Positions 21,340 through 34,077 of a stretch of 64,000 bases of DNA are shown here, in pieces. The DNA is taken from positions 1-64,000 of the forward strand of contig CAJQUN010001277.1 in assembly GCA_907163345.1 (NCBI GenBank). The letters are read 5' to 3'. Below the pieces are notes generated by a model, which saw nothing but the letters and a program-made list of their open reading frames with translations, had not been told where the DNA came from and did not search any database. Source of the DNA: Haberlea rhodopensis. Its lineage: Eukaryota > Streptophyta > Magnoliopsida > Lamiales > Gesneriaceae. The first letter of the stretch is position 1, and every line of letters starts with the position of its first letter. A program made the position numbers and the translations under genes.

Positions 21340-21860
21340 CACTTGTAAGACCTCGGGATATATATTAAAAAATACCTAATATAAATAAAATACCCGGGAA
21401 GAGAAGGAACACCACCTGGGAAGAGAAGGAACACCACCCCAAAAGAGAAGAGAAAATACCCGGGAAGAGAAGAATCAGAGCACGAAATTTGATATGAAAT
21501 TGATACATGTACACGCATGCATGATGACACCTCACATTTCAAGTTCCAATAAAGTGTCATGATGGACAAAAGCATGGTAAATACTTGTCAGATGAAATGA
21601 TTACATTGACTTTCAATTTCTTCAATTATATAAAGAGAATGACCGATTGTTTCAAGGGAGGCTTCATCAATAATACGACACAAAAAGACCATTTTTACAA
21701 TTTTTCTCTTCACTTTATTTACCATTTTATTGTACACAAATTGTAACTCTTGTATATTATAGTGGAATTTATATTGGACTAGGTCACATGGTTTTTCCCT
21801 TCGATTTGAGGGGTTTCCACGTAAAAATCTCGTGTCTCATTTAATTTATGCTACCTGATA
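21340..21860 (+). repeat. LTR-type retroelement debris in the unit tail (U1)
   Basis: Includes TGTAAGACCTCGGGATAT, two tandem copies of a GAAGAGAAGGAACACCACC word, and GGACTAGGTCACATGG followed by TTTCCACGTAAAAATCT. The last pair is related to the LTR remnant at 13500-13745. No coding capacity. Equivalent tails occur at 28395-28910 (U2) and 35460-35970 (U3). Confidence 0.5.
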
Positions 21861-23489
21861 ATTTTTTGAGATAACGTTCTTTAATGGTGAAGGCAGGATG
21901 AAACAATCAGACACGAGGAAGACAATTTGATAACAATTAGGTTGTTCGGACAACGTTCAAGAATTCCAGCAATCCTTATTTATTCCAAAATGGAGACCAT
22001 CCAGGTGTAATTTTAGTTTCACACTTACTCACTGGGTCCCAAAAACCCATATCGTATTTTTTAAAAAAAATAAAAATAACCACAATATTTATCTATAGCA
22101 TATATAATGGGAGATTTTTGGTTATTGGATCTTGAAAGTGTCGTTTTTACACTTATTTAGTTATGATTTTCTATGGGGTTTTTCCTTTGTGTACTATATA
22201 TACTATGGGGTTTTTCCTTGTACTAATACTATTTTAGTATTTTTAACTTACGGATACAAATATCTTTTCACCTTTTTAATAAAATAATTATAACAAAATC
22301 TAAATTAAATATTTATTTATCTAATAAACATCACAAAATCTTATTCCTAATTATCTCTTTCCCATCTCACTTTATTATTATCCACATTTATTTTAATTTA
22401 ATCTCATTCATTTAGCTTAATCTACTTATGCTAACAATTATTTAAAGTTGCGTGAATTACATATAGACTCTCCATAGTTTTCATAATTATTGTTTAACTC
22501 TCATAGTTTAAAAAGTAATGTTTGCCTTATTTTTATATCGAGTCGTAGGTGAGACAGCTGTAAATTTCCCTTCATCCCTTGAGGTGATGAATTTGTAATG
22601 CAGTTATTCTAAAATTGTCAATATATTATTATTCAAACTATACAGTTATTCTCCGGCAGCTTTAATTTTCATTAAAGTTGGGATTCTATTTAAAAATATA
22701 ACCCACAATGCTTATATTCAGTTTAAAATGTCCAAAACATTCTATAAGAGTTTTTCTTTTTTCTTCTAGTTTTGTTCTGGTTGATCGACGGGGACTAAAC
22801 AAGTTGCTACTGTGGCTTTATGTGATATATGATTATTAACATAAAAAAATCAGGTTAGAATTTTCAAACTTCGTGCTTTCTTTTTCATATTATTGGCATA
22901 TCATTGCTTGGTATATTAATTGGCAGAGCCCACGGGAATTGACTTAGCAATTTGAGTTGTTGCTACTCTTAAGGATTGTGCTATTACGGATATATAACAC
23001 CCTTGGATGAGAATATTCTAATCTAATGTGGATGTGAATATTCATATCCTATGATTGATGCACCCTCCCTTTTAGGACTGATTGTATCTTTGTTTTGGGC
23101 CTTTGGCAAAGTAAAAATATATGGTTGTAAAATGTGAAATTTATTCCATTGTTATTAACTAATTAAGTCTCTGAGTTGGTTCAATACCACAAATTTTTTG
23201 TTCTCAGAACTTATACATTGAGTTGAGAGCAGCTTTAAATCTAATTAATATAGAGTGCTACTTTTCAACATAAGTGATATTTTTTTTTTTCATTTTTAGT
23301 TTCAAAATGTAAGTTTCACATGTTAATAATTAATATTGCTAGTTAATATATTATTAAAATAATATCGATAATATGTTATCCGGATAGATTATCTATCTTG
23401 ATAACCATTCAATATTTGTAACTGAGATAACTGTGTCAAACTGCAAGTCTTTGATGACAAGACTTATATAAAGGATATTGTGGATGGTC

Positions 23490-24005
23490 CCTAAGCCTAG
23501 GGGTGAGCAATCGGTTCAAACCGAACCAACCAAATTTTTTTTCGTCTAACCGAACCGACCGAATTTTATTCTCAAAACCGAACCGACCGAACAGATAAAA
23601 AATCGGTTATTTCGGTCGGTAACCGAATTAACCGATATTTTTTTAAAAAAAATAAAATAAATTTTAAAAATTAGATAATGTGATTTTAAAAATTAGAATA
23701 ATTAGATTATTTGATTTTAAAAATAAAAAAAGTAAAATTTAAATAAAGAATGATATTAATTGATTTTTTAAAAATAAAAAACAATTTATTTTTTTAAAAA
23801 ATATTAAAAAATTAAAAATTTCGGTTTATTCGGTTAACCGATATTTTTCAAATGAAAACCGAAACCGAACCGAATTAACCGAATAAACAGATTTTTTAAA
23901 AAATCAAAACCGAATTTCCGAAATAAACGAACATATTTTTCAAAATATTTCGATTTTTTTGGTTTGTTCGGTTTAACCGAACTTTTGCTCACCCCTACCT
24001 AAGCC
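23490..24005. mobile_element. hAT-type MITE with perfect 8-bp target duplication (U2)
   Basis: The element spans 23498-23997 (500 bp). It starts TAGGGGTGAGCA and ends TGCTCACCCCTA, flanked both sides by CCTAAGCC. Subterminal sequence is rich in CGGTTCGGT/AACCGAAC words in both orientations. No coding capacity. An 8-bp duplication with TAGGGGTGAGC-type ends is characteristic of non-autonomous hAT elements in plants. Same site in U3 and U4. Confidence 0.9.
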
Positions 24006-24058
24006 AAACAATTTACTTCAAAAAAATACTCCATCCATTTTGATTGCATAAGGTTTAG

Positions 24059-24987
24059 AAGCGCCATTTTGTGACTATCTAGCATGCACGGACACGACAC
24101 GGCGACACTAACACGACACGGCAAGGACACATCGATACGTATTTTCAAAATTTTCAGGATACGACCCGGCTAGACACACCTTTATATTTTTATATATTAT
24201 ACATGTACTATATTACAAAATACAAAAAAAAAACATATTTTTTTAAATTCTAAAATCATCTAAAAGCAACAAAAATATTTTAACCAAACTCAAGCAACAT
24301 ATAAATAAATACATGTCATTTGAATTATCATAGTATCACTCATACTAACACCAAATACATATTATTTCAACTAACATAAAGTTTAACAAACACGTCAAAA
24401 TAAAAGATAAGAACAAAAATATTCTTACTAAATTGAAAAAGCATATAAATAAACGCATATCATTGAAATAATCATATTATTACACGTACTAATGTTAAAT
24501 GTATAATACTTCGATTTTGAGGGTCATACATTTAGGTACATTGAAAATCAATTTTATATTCATGTTAAATTTCTAACATCACAACCATCTCTATTGATAT
24601 ATAACATGATAACATTGTCAACACTTGAAACAATCCATTTTAAAGAATCCTAATCTTGAACATAAAAATAATTTTGCATGTTCTAATCAAACTTCATAAA
24701 GTATTTGATCCCGCTAAATTGTTTTAGTAAATTTTTTTTTTTTGTGTTTAAAAGTTTTTAAATAATATTTGATGAAATTTAGTCGCTTTTAGTATTTAAA
24801 AAGAAAATAAAAATAATTATTCTTCCAGAAATATGCCAAGGGTTTCTTGTTATTAATTCCAACGAGGGTAGTTTAATCTACTACTGCGGTCTGCGGGGAC
24901 CCAATGTTTTTTTGGGAATGTGGTCGAACAAGGTGAAGCAAAAAGGTAATAATCGCATGGATTAGGACGACTAATGTGCCACGTTAG
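24059..24987. other. ~929-bp block absent from U1
   Basis: U1 reads straight through GGTTTAGGTGGAAAATG. U2 has this block between GGTTTAG and the next TTAGGTGG. It begins AAGCGCCATTTTG, includes a GACACGACACGG-rich stretch and ends ATGTGCCACG. No inverted termini are visible. It could be an insertion with a TTAG duplication or a deletion from U1 across a 4-bp TTAG microhomology. I favour deletion because the termini are featureless. U3: 31113-32041. U4: 38179-39106. Confidence 0.6.
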
Positions 24988-26146
24988 GTGGAAAATGATT
25001 GTATCAGTAGGTGACTAATTCAATATGATTGTTCTAAAATGGTTGGTGTGTTAAAAGATGTTGTGTTTTAATATTAAGTTGGTAAATAAGTGACTTAAAA
25101 CCGGGTATAGGTGACTAATTTGTATGTAGCTTCAAAGTACCACTCCTTTTTATAGCCTGGGCTAATCGAATAAGGTAATAAATATTGTTCCACGACCATT
25201 TGAATCAGGGGTGTAACCAGAAAAAAAGTTTTAGGGAACGAAATTTTGTTTGATAATACTTAAGAGTTAAAAAAAATTTGGAGGTGAAATTTTTTTTTTA
25301 TTTGATAAAATAAGGGTAAAAAATTTTTTTTTTGAAAAAAAAAAAAATTTCATTAAAAAAAATTTCTCATAGGTCCGCCCCTGATTTGAATAATAAATTT
25401 TATAATTTTTTAAAATTTAAAATTTATTTTTATAAAATAAATTCGAAAGTTTAATGTGTATATTAGCACAAAAATATAAATTTTGAGTCAGTTATTTAAT
25501 TCATGTTATAACTGTGCTGTACGTATATTTCATACTAAACTCTTAAAAAATCCTTTATTATTATACCAATCAAGACATAAGTTACCTTCATTAAATTATG
25601 CGAGCAATGATCACTTTATAAATAATGGAAATTTAGAAAGGGAGATTCTTGTATCGACCGGGTGTATCGTACACCGACATACATACAAATATATATATAT
25701 TAATAGATATATATTTACGTGTGTTGTTAAATGGTAGGACCAGGTCCATACATGAATTTTGGTATTTAAACTGATTCTTGGGTCCATGAACCATAATGAA
25801 ACTCGAGTATGCAAATGTATATATTTAACAAAACAAATTGATTGCTAAAGCTCTAAACTAATTCAAAAAAATTAAGAGCTTATATATGCTCTTGAATGTA
25901 ATAAATTATCACATTTATAACTATTGCAATTATGTATAAGATGACATGATATATTAAATTCAAATATAAAAAAAATTTAAATATATTTTATCATTATAGT
26001 TTGTAGTATAATTACTTTTGGTTAACTTTCCGTGGAATTTGGGAATTCTAACTAGTGATAATTATGCAACTCAAATTTTTTAAATCGTATACCAGTTCAA
26101 ATATCATGATTCAATCGTTCTCTAAATAGGAACAATTATTACATTC

Positions 26147-26194
<48 letters not shown>

Positions 26195-26536
26195 AACTTT
26201 CAATATATATGTTTAAACAATATATACAACCAAAAACTCGTATAGGTCAACCAAGCATGTAAAAAAAGTATCTGCAAATCCCAATCCCATCAACTACAAT
26301 TTATTATGGGAGACAATACACACGGTAACCGACTCAAAGTTGAAATCGACAAACAATTAAAATAAGAACCCGACAAACATGTGAACTGGTATTTGGAAAT
26401 CCAAATCCCATCAGATACAATTTATTCTGGGTCACAAAACACATTGTAACCGACTCAAAGTTGAAATTGACAAACAATTAAACAAAGAGTGGACTGACCA
26501 GGTCGATAAATCGACCAGACTCAAGACAACAACATA

Positions 26537-27025
26537 TCATAAAGAGTCGACCGTCATACCTGCCACACACAAAATTACTTCATTATCCCTGTTGGGAGCA
26601 CCATGACGGAAATTCTGGGGTATGGCATTCTTGTGAATAGAAACAAAAGCATCAGCCAGCACATCAAAACCTCCAGCATTATCACCAAGGGTTAAACAAC
26701 TGTAGTAATTTTTATCTTCCACATTCTCAAATGGATCAGAAAAGTAACAACTTCGGGAAACCGTGCCATCATCTCCGTAGGACATCAACACACCGATGCA
26801 TCTATGTTTGTTGTTTTCCCAATGTAAACCCAATAAGAAACTAGCACGACCATAGTCCATCGTAATATCATTCTTTCGCGCGAACCAACCTTTTCCATAC
26901 GATTCAGGTGCTTCTTTAACGGTCAGCTCTTCTTGGTTAGAACCCTCGTACAACTGAATCGTAAAATTGGACATTCCAGTTAAAGGAATTCCAACTGTGA
27001 AAGCCGGAGTGATCCACCGAGGCAT
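26537..27025 (-). CDS. Conserved unknown protein, 162 aa (U2 copy, intact)
   Basis: Single uninterrupted frame from ATG at 27025 to a TGA overlapping 26537. It begins MPRWITPAFTVGIP and ends CVAGMTVDSL. I do not recognise the family. There is no signal peptide, membrane segment or coiled coil. Alternating hydrophobic and polar residues with many Gly, Asn and Asp suggest a compact, mainly beta soluble protein. Four Cys are spread over residues ~75-153. Notable blocks are GWFARKNDI, GRASFLLGLHWENNK, YYSCLTLGDNAGGFD and NRDNEVILCVAG. The chosen start is the first ATG after the TATA box. The same frame is preserved without indels in the ~83% identical copy at 58905-59393, which is the best evidence that it codes. 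U3 is identical. Each tandem unit carries one copy. Confidence 0.7.
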   Translation of the reverse strand: MPRWITPAFTVGIPLTGMSNFTIQLYEGSNQEELTVKEAPESYGKGWFARKNDITMDYGRASFLLGLHWENNKHRCIGVLMSYGDDGTVSRSCYFSDPFENVEDKNYYSCLTLGDNAGGFDVLADAFVSIHKNAIPQNFRHGAPNRDNEVILCVAGMTVDSL

Positions 27026-27104
27026 TATTCAAAGAGACGAAATTAATACTACCACAATGATCGAATGAAGAATCTTGACAAGCAGTAACACAGACCGTAT
27101 AGAG

Positions 27105-27112
27105 TTATATAG
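27105..27112 (-). promoter_or_regulatory. TATA box of the U2 gene copy
   Basis: The minus strand reads CTATATAA, 80 bases upstream of the ATG, in the context CTCTATATAACTC. The position is conserved in all copies. Confidence 0.6.
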
Positions 27113-30100
27113 AGTTTTTGTCGGCAATCAACTTTGACAAGTTGAAAAAGTGTGCAAACCGTGTGCACTAAATGAGGCAATTGATGGAGTGGATGGTCAG
27201 TGGGCGTTGGGGGTTGGGAATGTGCATTTACAACTAGTATTGAGTTTTTGTCGGTAATCTTTTCCACACAATTGCATGGTTTGGTCATTTAACATGAGTT
27301 TTTCAAGATTGTTTGCTATCTCTTTCTTTACTTTTAGTTTCCAACCATTTATTAGAAGGAAATCAATTCTGGTTCATTATTGTGTCGAAATTTTGTGCAG
27401 CTGCCTTTCTTTTTCATTTTATGACAGCATAGGACTCGGTTAATAGTGATTCCCTTCTATGTCTATGACGCAATTAAATTTATAAAGAAAGTAGAACCAA
27501 TGTAGCATGTCACATAAACAACCAATACTTATTTCTATTATCATAGTTTTAATAATGTTGTATGTTACAACCGAATTCTTGATGGAGTAATGAGTACCAT
27601 AGCGCAATACTCTGTATTTCACATATAAATTTGCATGGTTTTACTTTTTCAAGAAAGCCTTGCCCCCATGTGGCATTACGGTCCTTCATTGCTGACGGGT
27701 TTCGGGTTCGAGAACCGTATACCCCTTCCTCCCATATATCGAGGAAAACAAACAGAAATGAAAGCCTTAAAAATATCATAACTTAATTGTAAATAATATG
27801 AGATGTTTTTTTTATAATAAAATTTTAACAAACACTTGCGATAATATCTTACTAAATGATTAACCCTTGACACACGCTAATACTATCACTCGAAAATACT
27901 CTTATACATTTAAATGAACATTATTCAAAATAAAAAGGGAAAGAATTAGAGTTGGCGTATGTGTCCCGTTTCCAATCCTTAAATCATGTCGGAGTGCCGA
28001 TCATGGTGGCCGCTTCATTTCACATGTTATCATCCTGTGTGCATCTCCATTCCCCTTCTTCGTTATGTGCCCTAGAATATTGGTTTCATTTTTAGTGCTT
28101 ACGTGTACATACTTAGCTTATTTGGATGCTTAGTTGTCAAAGAAGCTTACATATATAAGTCCCATGTTTTGTATTTCTGCAGATGTAAATTTCATTCCCA
28201 GTTTTTTGTTCTGTAAAAAATAATTTTTCCCTTTCAATGGAAGACTTTAATTCTTCAAAATTTGGTATCACAGAGCTAGGTGGCATACGTGATTCTATGC
28301 TCTTCTTTTCTCTTCTTCGAACTGTTATTTTTTTATTCTTTTTTGTTATACCTTGAATGAATTAAGGCACAACAATTGGGCTGAAATGCACTTGTAAGAC
28401 CTCGGGATATATATTAAAAAATACCTAATATAAATAAAATACCCGGGAAGAGAAGGAACACCACCTGGGAAGAGAAGGAACACCACCCCAAAAGAGAAGA
28501 GAAAATACCCGGGAAGAGAAGAATCAGAGCACGAAATTTGATATGAAATTGATACATGTACACGCATGCATGATGACACCTCACATTTCAAGTTCCAATA
28601 AAGTGTCATGATGGACAAAAGCATGGTAAATACTTGTCAGATGAAATGATTACATTGACTTTCAATTTCTTCAATTATATAAAGAGAATGACCGATTGTT
28701 TCAAGGGAGGCTTCATCAATAATACGACACAAAAAGACCATTTTTACAATTTTTCTCTTCACTTTATTTACCATTTTATTGTACACAAATTGTAACTCTT
28801 GTATATTATAGTGGAATTTATATTGGACTAGGTCACATGGTTTTTCCCTTCGATTTGAGGGGTTTCCACGTAAAAATCTCGTGTCTCATTTAATTTATGC
28901 TACCTGATAATTTTTTGAGATAACGTTCTTTAATGGTGAAGGCAGGATGAAACAATCAGACACGAGGAAGACAATTTGATAACAATTAGGTTGTTCGGAC
29001 AACGTTCAAGAATTCCAGCAATCCTTATTTATTCCAAAATGGAGACCATCCAGGTGTAATTTTAGTTTCACACTTACTCACTGGGTCCCAAAAACCCATA
29101 TCGTATTTTTTTAAAAAAAATAAAAATAACCACAATATTTATCTATAGCATATATAATGGGAGATTTTTGGTTTATTGGATCTTGAAAGTGTCGTTTTTA
29201 CACTTATTTAGTTATGATTTTCTATGGGGTTTTTCCTTTGTGTACTATATATACTATGGGGTTTTTCCTTGTACTAATACTATTTTAGTATTTTTAACTT
29301 ACGGATACAAATATCTTTTCACCTTTTTAATAAAATAATTATAACAAAAATCTAAATTAAATATTTATTTATCTAATAAACATCACAAAATCTTATTCCT
29401 AATTATCTCTTTCCCATCTCACTTTATTATTATCCACATTTATTTTAATTTAATCTCATTCATTTAGCTTAATCTACTTATGCTAACAATTATTTAAAGT
29501 TGCGTGAATTACATATAGACTCTCCATAGTTTTCATAATTATTGTTTAACTCTCATAGTTTAAAAAGTAATGTTTGCCTTATTTTTATATCGAGTCGTAG
29601 GTGAGACAGCTGTAAATTTCCCTTCATCCCTTGAGGTGATGAATTTGTAATGCAGTTATTCTAAAATTGTCAATATATTATTATTCAAACTATACAGTTA
29701 TTCTCCGGACAGCTTTAATTTTCATTAAAGTTGGGATTCTATTTAAAAATATAACCCACAATGCTTATATTCAGTTTAAAATGTCCAAAACATTCTATAA
29801 GAGTTTTTCTTTTTTCTTCTAGTTTTGTTCTGGTTGATCGACGGGGACTAAACAAGTTGCTACTGTGGCTTTATGTGATATATGATTATTAACATAAAAA
29901 AATCAGGTTAGAATTTTCAAACTTCGTGCTTTCTTTTTCATATTATTGGCATATCATTGCTTGGTATATTAATTGGCAGAGCCCACGGGAATTGACTTAG
30001 CAATTTGAGTTGTTGCTACTCTTAAGGATTGTGCTATTACGGATATATAACACCCTTGGATGAGAATATTCTAATCTAATGTGGATGTGAATATTCATAT

Positions 30101-30542
30101 CCTATGATTGATGCACCCTCCCTTTTAGGACTGATTGTATCTTTGTTTTGGGCCTTTGGCAAAGTAAAAATATATGGTTGTAAAATGTGAAATTTATTCC
30201 ATTGTTATTAACTAATTAAGTCTCTGAGTTGGTTCAATACCACAAATTTTTTGTTCTCAGAACTTATACATTGAGTTGAGAGCAGCTTTAAATCTAATTA
30301 ATATAGAGTGCTACTTTTCAACATAAGTGATATTTTTTTTTTTCATTTTTAGTTTCAAAATGTAAGTTTCACATGTTAATAATTAATATTGCTAGTTAAT
30401 ATATTATTAAAATAATATCGATAATATGTTATCCGGATAGATTATCTATCTTGATAACCATTCAATATTTGTAACTGAGATAACTGTGTCAAACTGCAAG
30501 TCTTTGATGACAAGACTTATATAAAGGATATTGTGGATGGTC

Positions 30543-31059
30543 CCTAAGCCTAGGGGTGAGCAATCGGTTCAAACCGAACCAACCAAATTTTTTTTCGTCT
30601 AACCGAACCTGACCGAATTTTATTCTCAAAACCGAACCGACCGAACAGATAAAAAAATCGGTTATTTCGGTCGGTAACCGAATTAACCGATATTTTTTTA
30701 AAAAAATAAAATAAATTTTAAAAATTAGATAATGTGATTTTAAAAATTAGAATAATTAGATTATTTGATTTTAAAAATAAAAAAAGTAAAATTTAAATAA
30801 AAGAATGATATTAATTGATTTTTTAAAAAAAAAACCAATTTATTTTTTTAAAAAATATTAAAAAATTAAAAATTTCGGTTTATTCGGTTAACCGATATTT
30901 TTAAAATGAAAACCGAAACCGAACCGAATTAACCGAATAAACAGATTTTTTAAAAAATCAAAACCGAATTTCCGAAATAAACGAACATATTTTTCAAAAT
31001 ATTTCGATTTTTTTGGTTTGTTCGGTTTAACCGAACTTTTGCTCACCCCTACCTAAGCC
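30543..31059. mobile_element. hAT-type MITE (U3 copy)
   Basis: 501-bp element at 30551-31051 with TAGGGGTGAGCA termini and CCTAAGCC on both sides. It differs from the U2 copy by a few bases, mostly in homopolymer runs. Confidence 0.9.
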
Positions 31060-33198
31060 AAACAATTTACTTCAAAAAAATACTCCATCCATTTTGATTG
31101 CATAAGGTTTAGAAGCGCCATTTTGTGACTATCTAGCATGCACGGACACGACACGGCGACACTAACACGACACGGCAAGGACACATCGATACGTATTTTC
31201 AAAATTTTCAGGATACGACCCGGCTAGACACACCTTTATATTTTTATATATTATACATGTACTATATTACAAAATACAAAAAAAAACATATTTTTTTTAA
31301 ATTCTAAAATCATCTAAAAGCAACAAAAATATTTTAACCAAACTCAAGCAACATATAAATAAATACATGTCATTTGAATTATCATAGTATCACTCATACT
31401 AACACCAAATACATATTATTTCAACTAACATAAAGTTTAACAAACACGTCAAAATAAAAGATAAGAACAAAAATATTCTTACTAAATTGAAAAAGCATAT
31501 AAATAAACGCATATCATTGAAATAATCATATTATTACACGTACTAATGTTAAATGTATAATACTTCGATTTTGAGGGTCATACATTTAGGTACATTGAAA
31601 ATCAATTTTATATTCATGTTAAATTTCTAACATCACAACCATCTCTATTGATATATAACATGATAACATTGTCAACACTTGAAACAATCCATTTTAAAGA
31701 ATCCTAATCTTGAACATAAAAATAATTTTGCATGTTCTAATCAAACTTCATAAAGTATTTGATCCCGCTAAATTGTTTTAGTAAATTTTTTTTTTTTGTG
31801 TTTAAAAGTTTTTAAATAATATTTGATGAAATTTAGTCGCTTTTAGTATTTAAAAAGAAAATAAAAATAATTATTCTTCCAGAAATATGCCAAGGGTTTC
31901 TTGTTATTAATTCCAACGAGGGTAGTTTAATCTACTACTGCGGTCTGCGGGGACCCAATGTTTTTTTGGGAATGTGGTCGAACAAGGTGAAGCAAAAAGG
32001 TAATAATCGCATGGATTAGGACGACTAATGTGCCACGTTAGGTGGAAAATGATTGTATCAGTAGGTGACTAATTCAATATGATTGTTCTAAAATGGTTGG
32101 TGTGTTAAAAGATGTTGTGTTTTAATATTAAGTTGGTAAATAAGTGACTTAAAACCGGGTATAGGTGACTAATTTGTATGTAGCTTCAAAGTACCACTCC
32201 TTTTTATAGCCTGGGCTAATCGAATAAGGTAATAAATATTGTTCCACGACCATTTGAATCAGGGGTGTAACCAGAAAAAAAGTTTTAGGGAACGAAATTT
32301 TGTTTGATAATACTTAAGAGTTAAAAAAAATTTGGAGGTGAAATTTTTTTTTTATTTGATAAAATAAGGGTAAAAATTTTTTTTTTGAAAAAATAAAAAA
32401 ATTTCATTAAAAAAATTTCTCATAGGTCCGCCCCTGATTTGAATAATAAATTTTATAATTTTTTAAAATTTAAAATTTATTTTATAAAATAAATTAGAAA
32501 GTTTAATGTGTATATTAGCACAAAAATATAAATTTTGAGTCAGTTATTTAATTCATGTTATAACTGTGCTGTACGTATATTTCATACTAAACTCTTAAAA
32601 AATCCTTTATTATTATACCAATCAAGACATAAGTTACCTTCATTAAATTATGCGAGCAATGATCACTTTATAAATAATGGAAATTTAGAAAGGGAGATTC
32701 TTGTATCGACCGGGTGTATCGTACACCGACATACATACAAATATATATATATTAATAGATATATATTTACGTGTGTTGTTAAATGGTAGGACCAGGTCCA
32801 TACATGAATTTTGGTATTTAAACTGATTCTTGGGTCCATGAACCATAATGAAACTCGAGTATGCAAATGTATATATTTAACAAAACAAATTGATTGCTAA
32901 AGCTCTAAACTAATTCAAAAAAATTAAGAGCTTATATATGCTCTTGAATGTAATAAATTATCACATTTATAACTATTGCAATTATGTATAAGATGACATG
33001 ATATATTAAATTCAAATATAAAAAAAATTTAAATATATTTTATCATTATAGTTTGTAGTATAATTACTTTTGGTTAACTTTCCGTGGAATTTGGGAATTC
33101 TAACTAGTGATAATTATGCAACTCAAATTTTTTAAATCGTATACCAGTTCAAATATCATGATTCAATCGTTCTCTAAATAGGAACAATTATTACATTC

Positions 33199-33246
<48 letters not shown>

Positions 33247-33588
33247 AACTTTCAATATATATGTTTAAACAATATATACAACCAAAAACTCGTATAGGTC
33301 AACCAAGCATGTAAAAAAAGTATTTGAAAATCCCAATCCCATCAACTACAATTTATTATGGGAGACAATACACACGGTAACCGACTCAAAGTTGAAATCG
33401 ACAAACAATTAAAATAAGAACCCGACAAACATGTGAACTGGTATTTGGAAATCCAAATCCCATCAGATACAATTTATTCTGGGTCACAAAACACATTGTA
33501 ACCGACTCAAAGTTGAAATTGACAAACAATTAAACAAAGAGTGGACTGACCAGGTCGATAAATCGACCAGACTCAAGACAACAACATA

Positions 33589-34077
33589 TCATAAAGAGTC
33601 GACCGTCATACCTGCCACACACAAAATTACTTCATTATCCCTGTTGGGAGCACCATGACGGAAATTCTGGGGTATGGCATTCTTGTGAATAGAAACAAAA
33701 GCATCAGCCAGCACATCAAAACCTCCAGCATTATCACCAAGGGTTAAACAACTGTAGTAATTTTTATCTTCCACATTCTCAAATGGATCAGAAAAGTAAC
33801 AACTTCGGGAAACCGTGCCATCATCTCCGTAGGACATCAACACACCGATGCATCTATGTTTGTTGTTTTCCCAATGTAAACCCAATAAGAAACTAGCACG
33901 ACCATAGTCCATCGTAATATCATTCTTTCGCGCGAACCAACCTTTTCCATACGATTCAGGTGCTTCTTTAACGGTCAGCTCTTCTTGGTTAGAACCCTCG
34001 TACAACTGAATCGTAAAATTGGACATTCCAGTTAAAGGAATTCCAACTGTGAAAGCCGGAGTGATCCACCGAGGCAT
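33589..34077 (-). CDS. Conserved unknown protein, 162 aa (U3 copy, intact)
   Basis: The encoded protein is identical to the U2 copy at 26537-27025. Start, stop, TATA position and 3' direct repeats are all the same. Identity at protein level could reflect recent duplication, gene conversion or an assembly repeat. Nearby unit differences, such as the 16-17 bp stretch kept here and missing in U2 about 600 bp upstream of the gene, suggest a genuine separate copy. The function is unknown, as for the U2 copy. Confidence 0.7.
   Translation of the reverse strand: MPRWITPAFTVGIPLTGMSNFTIQLYEGSNQEELTVKEAPESYGKGWFARKNDITMDYGRASFLLGLHWENNKHRCIGVLMSYGDDGTVSRSCYFSDPFENVEDKNYYSCLTLGDNAGGFDVLADAFVSIHKNAIPQNFRHGAPNRDNEVILCVAGMTVDSL

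Larger units (their letters stand above)
16528..22193. repeat. Tandem unit U1 (5,666 bp)
   Basis: First copy of a head-to-tail repeat. It aligns with U2-U4 from CCTTTGTGTACTATATATAC onward. It lacks the 500-bp MITE and a ~930-bp block found in U2-U4, which explains its shorter length. It differs from U2 at scattered single bases (for example CTTATCTTCAG versus CTTATATTCAG) and by a 29-bp stretch near 17597. Contents left to right: non-coding DNA, excision footprint, (AT)n tract, 3' direct repeats, the 162-codon gene (frameshifted here), its TATA box, and retroelement debris. Confidence 0.88.
22194..29234. repeat. Tandem unit U2 (7,041 bp)
   Basis: Second copy of the array, with the MITE at 23498-23997, the ~929-bp extra block at 24059-24987 and an intact 162-codon gene. 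It lacks a 16-17 bp stretch near 27625 that U1 and U3 keep. It shares some variants with U1 (CCGGCAGC, AAATTCGAAAG) against U3 and U4 (CCGGACAGC, AAATTAGAAAG). These differences argue that at least some copies are real and distinct. Confidence 0.88.

Noticed and set aside
26537..27025. Idea that the 162-aa protein is a jacalin or other known plant lectin
   Set aside because: The soluble, Gly-rich, beta-like look suggested it, but no diagnostic motif is present, so the family is left open.
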